From contig JAKANG010000087.1 of NCBI GenBank assembly GCA_021812505.1, positions 1 through 6,631 on the forward strand: a stretch of DNA of 6,631 nt, given 5' to 3'. A program made the position numbers and the translations under genes. A model generated the notes under the pieces. It saw only the letters and a program-made list of their open reading frames with translations. It was not told the origin of the DNA and did not search any database. Within the stretch, counting starts at the first letter, position 1. Every line of letters starts with the position of its first letter. Below are positions 1 to 4,416 of this stretch, one piece after another. The DNA comes from Pseudomonadota bacterium. GTDB lineage: Bacteria > Pseudomonadota > Alphaproteobacteria > Rhizobiales > Beijerinckiaceae.

Positions 1-648
1 GAAAACATTTTCCCAGATCCGGTAGCCGGCCTTGAAGCGGGAATAATATTCCGAATTCGTGGTGCTGAACGAGCCATAGCCGCTCAGCATCGTGTCATGC
101 GTCGGGTTGCCGTAAAATTCGCCGACGATTTTCGCTCCGATATAGAAGCCCGCGGTGGGATTGTTGGGATCGGGATAGCTCAGGGTCGTGTTGCTCAGCT
201 CGACGCCGCCCAGAAGCATGAAGGACCAGTTGCGGGTGTTCCAGGCATAGCCGCCGAGCACGCCGCCGTCTTCTTGATTGGCGTATATTTTTTTGCCGAC
301 GCCAATAGTCGCCGGCGCAATGGCTGGCAGAGTGGTGAAATAATTGTAGTCGCCAGCGATTCCCTCGACGCGGTAACGGAAACCGTCTTGCCGGAGATTG
401 CCGTCGAGCGCCCCGGTAATGGCGGCGGCGCCGAAAACGCTCTGCGTGGTCGTCGCGGAGACGGACGTGTCGAGAACGATCGACGGCGCATAGTCGGGCT
501 CCGACGTCTTGTCTCCCGTGTACCAGTCAACCGCCCCCGCCGCTTGCGCGCTTGCGACGCAATAGCCTGCCGCGAGCAGGAGGGTCTGGATGTAGGACAA
601 CTTCCGTGCCGGCCATTTTATCGAAACTACCGGGATGGCGGCGCTCAT
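1..648 (-). CDS. bcsS: BcsS-like cellulose biosynthesis protein, 3' end beyond the window
   Basis: An open frame runs from ATG at 648 to the left edge (216 codons, no stop), so the C-terminus is missing. Upstream TAA in frame is at 712-714 and there is no other start between, which fixes the ATG, although the Shine-Dalgarno sequence is weak. Residues 1-36 look like a signal peptide: a basic stretch (KWPARK), a hydrophobic core (TLLLAAGYCVA) and an AQA cleavage-type site. The mature part begins near DWYTGDK. It is rich in Gly, Tyr, Ser and Thr with alternating hydrophobic residues, as in an outer-membrane-type beta-barrel. Pieces such as SVFGAAAITGALDG, VLGGYAW, DPNNPTAG, YGSFST and YYSRFKAGYR resemble the CBP_BcsS family as I remember it. 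BcsS is linked to bacterial cellulose synthesis, but its exact role is unknown. I estimate 20-60 residues are missing. No other bcs gene is visible here. The family call is good; the functional link is inference. Confidence 0.8.
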   Translation of the reverse strand, partial: MSAAIPVVSIKWPARKLSYIQTLLLAAGYCVASAQAAGAVDWYTGDKTSEPDYAPSIVLDTSVSATTTQSVFGAAAITGALDGNLRQDGFRYRVEGIAGDYNYFTTLPAIAPATIGVGKKIYANQEDGGVLGGYAWNTRNWSFMLLGGVELSNTTLSYPDPNNPTAGFYIGAKIVGEFYGNPTHDTMLSGYGSFSTTNSEYYSRFKAGYRIWENVF

Positions 649-788
649 ATTGCAGATCCGATCGAAACTTCCGCCCAGGCCAACGGTTCCGGTTGGACTC
701 GGGGAGATGATTTACCTTACGTAACTGCAATCGATAAATTACGTGCGTTAAGGAGCGATTTCCTTGGACAGCGACGCCAAAAATATGC

Positions 789-1025
789 TTAGCCGAGGAT
801 TAACGGGGATACAGCCGTCTTCGGCTGTCGGAAAAGGCGGCTGGTGGAGTCATAGAGCGCGCTGGCAATTGACTTGCGGCTCCGCTCGGCCGTCTGCTTC
901 AAAGCCTATTCTTCCGCCGTTTCGTCGACGGCTGCCTCTCGCCGGCCCGCGCCCAGAATCTTGACCTGCACCATCGCTTCGTTCTTGGCGTGCGTCTCCA
1001 CAGAAACTTGCGCTGGTTGAAAAGG
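789..1025 (-). other. unassigned coding-like remnant, interrupted by an amber codon
   Basis: One minus-strand frame reads without other stops from 1025 to a TAA at 789-791, except for a TAG at 906-908. The part before the TAG (39 codons) contains VETHAKNEAMVQVKILG and ends DETAEE. The part after it continues as ALKQTAERSRKSIASALYD and on through SRLFRQPKTAV. The composition on both sides looks protein-like, with Lys/Glu/Ala helices and few rare codons, but there is no convincing start codon or ribosome binding site. I do not recognise the family. It begins about where resemblance to the upstream MFS transporter ends (near 1001), so it may be the tail of another gene joined to the MFS remnant by a deletion. 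Chance is a real alternative in DNA this GC-rich. Confidence 0.3.
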
Positions 1026-1253
1026 CTAGCGCCAGGCCGGTCCTTGGCAGCAGGACAAGCAGTGGCCTGAGATGCGTCGCGATGACCAGTCCGACGGCCG
1101 ACGCGTTGTGATGTCGAGCTGCGTGAACACCAGCTAGTCCTCAGCGGATACCTGCACCCAGCCGCCGACATTGGAGACCAAGGCGCCTCTGGCCAAAAGC
1201 CGATACTTGAAACGGCGCCGAGAGTGGAAGAAACCTGAAGTCGGAGGCTTCAT
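1001..1253 (-). pseudogene. MFS_3-type transporter (EntS-like), N-terminal remnant
   Basis: An ATG at 1251-1253 overlaps the stop of the membrane-protein gene (ATGA), with AGGAAGG just upstream. The 39 codons that follow include SRRRFKYRLLARGALVSN and GGWVQVSAED, the amphipathic start and first helix of MFS_3 (transmembrane secretion effector) permeases. In family members VAED/VAQD is followed by W-L-V. Here the frame reads AED-TAG-LVFTQL, so TGG for Trp appears mutated to amber at 1134-1136. Resemblance goes on in a second frame from about 1113 (HHNASAVGLV, then LLVLLPRTGLA) and a third from about 1033 to 1001 (ASLFNQRKFL), matching the usual L-T-H-H-N-A-x-A-V-G and F-N-Q-R-K-L-L segments. 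After that it stops. A complete protein would have roughly 400-550 residues, so most of it is gone. Such efflux pumps often sit beside isochorismatase-family genes, as here. Confidence 0.75.
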
Positions 1254-1579
1254 CGCCTTCCTGGCTGGTTGCCGTGGTTGAAGCGTCCCGACAGCTGCGC
1301 CAGGAGCACGGAGATGAGACACGCGCCGGCACCGAGCGCGGCTGCATCGCCCCCATCCTTCATCTCGAAAACGCCGACGTGACAGACGAGGACGTAGCCG
1401 ATGACGGCGTTGGGGAAACCCCAAAGCACGCTGACGGTCGACGAAGAAGGGCCGTCTCCGGGGAGCCTGGCGAACGCGCTTTGAAACGGTTTGCCCATCA
1501 TGCCGCTGACGACGTAGGGCACGGCATTTGCCAGAAAGACGCCGCCGAAGAAATAGGAAAGTAACTGAAGCCAGGGCAT
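1250..1579 (-). CDS. small integral membrane protein, function unknown
   Basis: This is a 109-residue protein. The frame is open upstream to 1675, but ATG at 1577-1579 is the right start: AAGGAG lies 8 nt before it, and the extra N-terminal residues are really the tail of the neighbouring hydrolase read in another frame. Three hydrophobic segments are visible: about residues 5-27 (LLSYFFGGVFLANAVPYVV), 48-70 (VSVLWGFPNAVIGYVLVCHV) and 80-98 (ALGAGACLISVLLAQL). Between the first two is a conserved-looking loop, GKPFQSAFARLPGDGPSSST. I recall proteins of this pattern (G-x-P-F-Q-S-x-F-A, S-S-T-V-x-V-L-W-G-F, G-R-F) as uncharacterised proteins in proteobacteria. The function is unknown. The gene starts 1 nt after the stop of the isochorismatase-like pseudogene and overlaps the MFS start by 4 nt, so it was the middle gene of an operon. 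It is the only one of the three still intact. Confidence 0.82.
   Translation of the reverse strand: MPWLQLLSYFFGGVFLANAVPYVVSGMMGKPFQSAFARLPGDGPSSSTVSVLWGFPNAVIGYVLVCHVGVFEMKDGGDAAALGAGACLISVLLAQLSGRFNHGNQPGRR
1256..1262 (-). promoter_or_regulatory. ribosome binding site of the decayed MFS gene
   Basis: AGGAAGG on the minus strand lies 2 nt before the ATG at 1253; its AGGA core is 5 nt away. It sits inside the last codons of the membrane-protein gene and marks the former translational coupling, which helps identify the ATG as the true old start. Confidence 0.5.
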
Positions 1580-1580
1580 T

Positions 1581-1944
1581 TCACACGCTCCTTGTTGTTC
1601 GACAATTGATCTCTCGGCTCGTTCCGGTTTCGCCGAGCCGCGGGAAGATGTTCGCGACGCCATAGCCGTGAACATCCGGGCCCCGTCATCGCGTCGCTAG
1701 CGAGAGTGCCGTTGAATCCCGCATCACAGGCTTGAGGCACGGTCGACTCGACTGCGGTTCCGGGCGCCACCCTGGCGATCACCACCTGGGTGAGGCCACG
1801 CGCTTGCAGCTGACGTTCGATATCAATGCTGGCGAAGGAGCCCCAAGTCCGCGTCGTGACGACAATGTCTGCGCCGCTGGCTGCTCGTTCCGAACAGATC
1901 GCTATCGGCGTGGGCGATAATTCCGCCTTTTGGGCCGATGGCAT
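1581..1944 (-). pseudogene. isochorismatase-family hydrolase, frameshifted
   Basis: Reading from 1944, one frame gives GADIVVTTRTWGSF, then IERQLQARGLTQVVIARVA, VESTVPQA and FNGTLASDAMTG. These match the second half of isochorismatase-like (cysteine hydrolase superfamily) proteins, where D-I-V-V-T-K-R-x-W-G-A-F, G-V-x-x-x-V-E-S-T-A and A-x-D-A-M-T are typical. Just after DAMTGP the homologous reading moves to another frame at a GGGGCCCGG run (about 1676-1684). It then continues as DVHGYGVANIFPRLGETGT and stops at TGA 1581-1583. The first half of the protein (about 80-100 residues, including the N-terminal Asp motif) cannot be read in any single frame upstream of 1944, where stops and frame changes are frequent. 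At the position where cysteine hydrolases carry the catalytic Cys (before V-E-S-T) there is Ala; true isochorismatases also lack this Cys. Intact relatives hydrolyse vinyl ethers or amides. This copy should be inactive unless the shift is a sequencing error. Confidence 0.8.
1588..1593 (-). promoter_or_regulatory. ribosome binding site of the small membrane protein
   Basis: AAGGAG on the minus strand sits 8 nt before the ATG at 1579. It decides the start of the membrane protein against the longer upstream frame, and it lies within the last codons of the isochorismatase-like pseudogene. Confidence 0.75.
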
Positions 1945-2249
1945 CGACGCGGTCGAAGGTGGCCAGACCGTCAGGTGCGCCTATGTAACGGGAGGCGGAA
2001 GGTCCAGGCAACATTTATCTGGCGCATACCAGAGTTTTCGGAAGTTACGGAGATCGCCGAGTGTGAACGAGGCCGCCACGCCACGACTGCCTGCTTTGCG
2101 GCCTATTCTTGTCCTTCGGCCCACGGCCGCTCACCGCCCGGCAGAGCCCATAGACCCTGATCTTCATAGTTCCGATCGACATCGGCTGTGCTGGCTCAGG
2201 CCAAGCCGCCTCGAAGCAGTGGCGTTATGGCGTTCATCACGCGGACGCG
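1945..2249. other. intergenic stretch, perhaps the lost 5' half of the hydrolase gene
   Basis: No open frame here has a credible start, ribosome binding site or recognisable protein. On the minus strand, pieces such as INVAW (about 2003-2017) could be worn remains of the N-terminal half of the isochorismatase-like gene, but they are too short to be sure. Nothing resembling a tRNA, terminator or clear promoter was found. Confidence 0.35.
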
Positions 2250-3029
2250 TCAATCCAGGGTCCAGGATCTGGGCGCATCGCTTCCGCCTTCGTTCAACTG
2301 GCGCTCCAATAGGATCAGCGCATCCGCGGTCATATCGGCGTCCAATAGGGCGCCGTGTTTTTCGTCTTGCTCGCTGGCGTCGAGCGCCAGCCGGTCGCAC
2401 ATCGATGTCAGCGATTTGCCGGCGCCGGGGAAGAGCTGCGCGAACAATCTCTGCGTGCAGATATAGCGCTCTTCGTCATAGGCGTATTCGCCCCAGTTGA
2501 TCGCTTTGGCCCGGGCGAATTCGTAATTGAGGAAGTCGCGCTCGTTCTTGTAGGCATGGGCTACAATGGGCGCTTCGCCGATAAAGTCCTTCAGTTCCGG
2601 CATGATCGCGGCGAAGCGGGGCGCGTTTTTCGAATCGCCAGGGCGAATCTTGTGAATTGCGATCGCGGCCGGATCGATCAGGCCGTCCGGATTGACGAGC
2701 GACCGCCATGTTCTCGCCTTGCGCCAACCCCTATCGCCGCGCAGCATTTCGACAAAGCCGACCTCGATGACGACGCCCGGCGGCTTCCAGGCAAAAGGCT
2801 GTTTCTTGATGAAATCGGCGCCCGGCGTCCGCTTGCCTGTCGTCTCCGCGTCAAAAGTGACGAGGCGGTCATAAATGTCGAGAAAACCCGGCGTGAACCG
2901 TTCCTCGTCTCTGACAGAGGGCCGTCCATTTCTACTCGCCTTTCCTGGCCGCGCCGGCGGTGAGCCTGCTTGAATATCGTTCTGCCGGGAATGAAGGTCC
3001 AGTTTCCGGGGTGAGTTATATCCGATCAA
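2250..3029 (-). CDS. DnaQ-family 3'-5' exonuclease (DNA polymerase III epsilon-like)
   Basis: This is a 259-codon frame. DnaQ/DEDDh exonucleases remove nucleotides from 3' ends with two metal ions; in DNA polymerase III this is proofreading. ExoI is seen at residues 59-65 (FDAETTG, with acidic D60 and E62). ExoIII is at 225-231 (HGALLDA, H225 and D230), identical to the core of E. coli epsilon. FPGAGKSLTSMCDRL and SLVNPDG...AIAIHKI also follow the epsilon pattern. ExoII, normally H-N-A-x-F-D, reads HAYKNERDFLNYE (158-170), which puts Glu163 in place of the catalytic Asp. After ExoIII only about 29 residues remain, so the polymerase-binding tail of true epsilon is absent and it is probably a stand-alone nuclease. 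The first codon is TTG; no ATG or GTG occurs in frame before ExoI, and no good Shine-Dalgarno sequence precedes the TTG, so the exact start is uncertain. It is co-oriented with the SNF2/SWIM pair, 307 nt downstream. Confidence 0.85.
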   Translation of the reverse strand: MIGYNSPRKLDLHSRQNDIQAGSPPARPGKASRNGRPSVRDEERFTPGFLDIYDRLVTFDAETTGKRTPGADFIKKQPFAWKPPGVVIEVGFVEMLRGDRGWRKARTWRSLVNPDGLIDPAAIAIHKIRPGDSKNAPRFAAIMPELKDFIGEAPIVAHAYKNERDFLNYEFARAKAINWGEYAYDEERYICTQRLFAQLFPGAGKSLTSMCDRLALDASEQDEKHGALLDADMTADALILLERQLNEGGSDAPRSWTLD

Positions 3030-3336
3030 TGTTTCGGCGTCACTTCGCTTCCCGGCGATCCTCTTGAACGCGGATTGCGCGAGCGGTCAAAAGCGCTGGC
3101 GCCGAAAATTCTGCAATTCATCCTGAACATGATTTCGAATGACGATTCTGCTCCGCCCATCAGAGCCCATCGGGCTTGAACATTGCATCCGAGATCATTG
3201 ATCGCGGACGACGGTCGGAGCTCGATCACAGGTCGTTCTTAAAACACCGACGTGAACAGGCATAGCGCCGAAAATTTCGATCGCGGACGGCCGCGGCCGG
3301 CCATTGCGGCGCTTCATCGCGAAAGCACCCTCGACG
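3030..3336. other. intergenic region with short repeats, no gene
   Basis: No frame here looks coding. It contains two copies of GCGCCGAAAATT (3099-3110 and 3265-3276) and two of GATCGCGGACG (3200-3210 and 3279-3289), plus a GC palindrome near 3287-3301. It should hold the end of the SWIM transcript and whatever promoter serves the exonuclease gene, but I could not assign either with confidence. Confidence 0.5.
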
Positions 3337-4416
3337 CTACCTGTCCTTCTTGCGCGCCCGCGCACCGATCCACTTCGCCACGCGCGTACGGCTGACGGGG
3401 TGGGCCGCGACCCCACGCCGTTCCGGCGCGGCCCGTCCGTCGCCAACCTCCAAGGTTGGGCTCGACTTCGCTGTTCGCGCCGCGGAGCGCTGGGCGGAAG
3501 GCTGGTCGGCAACGGACTTCACATTCGACTGCTTTTGCGCCGTGGGCGCCGGACGGAGAGCGGCTCCGGCCATCATTTCGCGCTCTGCCGGAGTAGTTGC
3601 CGCCCTTCGCCGGGCGGGCTTCTTGGCCGGATCAGGCGACTCGACAGGCGCGGCCGCCTTCGCCTGCTTGAGACCGCCTGCTTTCCTCGCCAGCGGCGTG
3701 GGCGGTTCGGCCATGTCGAGGCCGAACAAGGCCGCCACATCGTCGTCGGCGAGCAGGCGCTCGCTATTCGCTGGCGCCACGGTCAGCGGGAGGTCGGCGC
3801 CGACCTTCGCGATCAGTTCATCTCGCTTGACCCCGCGCAGCGTGAACAACAGGTCCGGATTGGAATCGAGCCGCGCGCCGACGCCGTATAGCGTCGCCGC
3901 CACATGCTTGCACATGTCCGCCCAATCCGGGCACGAGCAGGACATTCTGATTTCGCGAGGCGTCGGAAACAGGCCGTCGGCCTGCCGGCAAACCCGCTCC
4001 ATCACGTTCTTCGACAGCTTGCCTTGCAGAAGCTCGACCAGCGAGCCGACGGAGCCCGCGCAATCCTTGCAGATCGCCTTCCAGCGCGCCGCCGGCGTGA
4101 CAGCGACGCCGATTTTCACCTCATAGAGGTCCGAGCCGCTGACCAGCGCCTCGACCTTGCCGCGCGAGATCTGCAAATCGACGACCGAGCCGCTGTTGAC
4201 GTAAGTGCGCCCGCGCGGCAGGCGGTTTTCATAGTCGGAATAAAGCTCAAGATTGTCGCACCATGCCTTGCCCCAGAAGTTTTTGGCGATCTTGCGGCCT
4301 TCGACGACGACCGGCGCCACGGCGCGCCCCTGCTTTTTCAGTCTCGCGACTTCCTTCGCCGCCTGGGCGCGGCGCTTCGCGACCGGGACATAGGGCCTGA
4401 ACCCCCAATAACTCAT
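3337..4416 (-). CDS. SWIM zinc-finger protein paired with the SNF2 ATPase
   Basis: This is a 359-residue protein. The SWIM motif C-x-C-x(n)-C-x-H is clear: C160, C162, C169 and H171 in SCSCPDWADMCKHVAA (nt about 3904-3939). SWIM domains bind one zinc and are thought to mediate DNA or protein contacts. The N-terminal 150 residues are the conserved part of bacterial SWIM proteins found beside SNF2 genes: WGFRPYVPV at the start, GRKIAKNFWGKAWCDNLE at 40-57, RLPRGRTYVNSG at 65-76, then a strand-rich segment. Further cysteines at 53, 116, 119 and 143 could be structural. From about residue 255 the chain is low-complexity, basic and rich in Ala, Pro and Arg, probably disordered and able to touch nucleic acid. 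The ATG overlaps the SNF2 stop (ATGA at 4413-4416) and AGGAGG lies 10 nt upstream, so it is translated with the ATPase. SNF2-SWIM pairs are known elsewhere, for example ywqA-ywqB in Bacillus subtilis. Its biochemical role is not established. Confidence 0.92.
   Translation of the reverse strand: MSYWGFRPYVPVAKRRAQAAKEVARLKKQGRAVAPVVVEGRKIAKNFWGKAWCDNLELYSDYENRLPRGRTYVNSGSVVDLQISRGKVEALVSGSDLYEVKIGVAVTPAARWKAICKDCAGSVGSLVELLQGKLSKNVMERVCRQADGLFPTPREIRMSCSCPDWADMCKHVAATLYGVGARLDSNPDLLFTLRGVKRDELIAKVGADLPLTVAPANSERLLADDDVAALFGLDMAEPPTPLARKAGGLKQAKAAAPVESPDPAKKPARRRAATTPAEREMMAGAALRPAPTAQKQSNVKSVADQPSAQRSAARTAKSSPTLEVGDGRAAPERRGVAAHPVSRTRVAKWIGARARKKDR

Noticed and set aside
97..792. 231-codon plus-strand open frame
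   Set aside because: It lies antisense to the BcsS-like gene, has no recognisable domain, and its length follows from GC-rich codon use on the other strand.
811..828. Hairpin ACAGCCG-TCTT-CGGCTGT as a terminator
   Set aside because: The stem is perfect (7 bp), but neither strand has a T run directly after it, so I do not call a terminator.
1250..1675. Longer 141-residue form of the small membrane protein
   Set aside because: The first 32 codons overlap the hydrolase tail in another frame, and the ribosome binding site points to the ATG at 1579.
2103..2192. Minus-strand fragment reading DQGLWALPGGE, like a Nudix G-L-W-x-L-P-G-G segment
   Set aside because: Only 29 codons between stops, no Nudix box (G-x5-E-x7-R-E-U-x-E-E-x-G-U) follows, so it is probably chance.
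2355..2963. 202-codon plus-strand frame
   Set aside because: It is the shadow of the exonuclease gene; the minus-strand frame carries the conserved motifs.
3287..3301. GC palindrome after the SWIM gene as a terminator
   Set aside because: The possible stem is short (5 bp), and the A/T tract comes some 10 nt later, too far for a standard intrinsic terminator.
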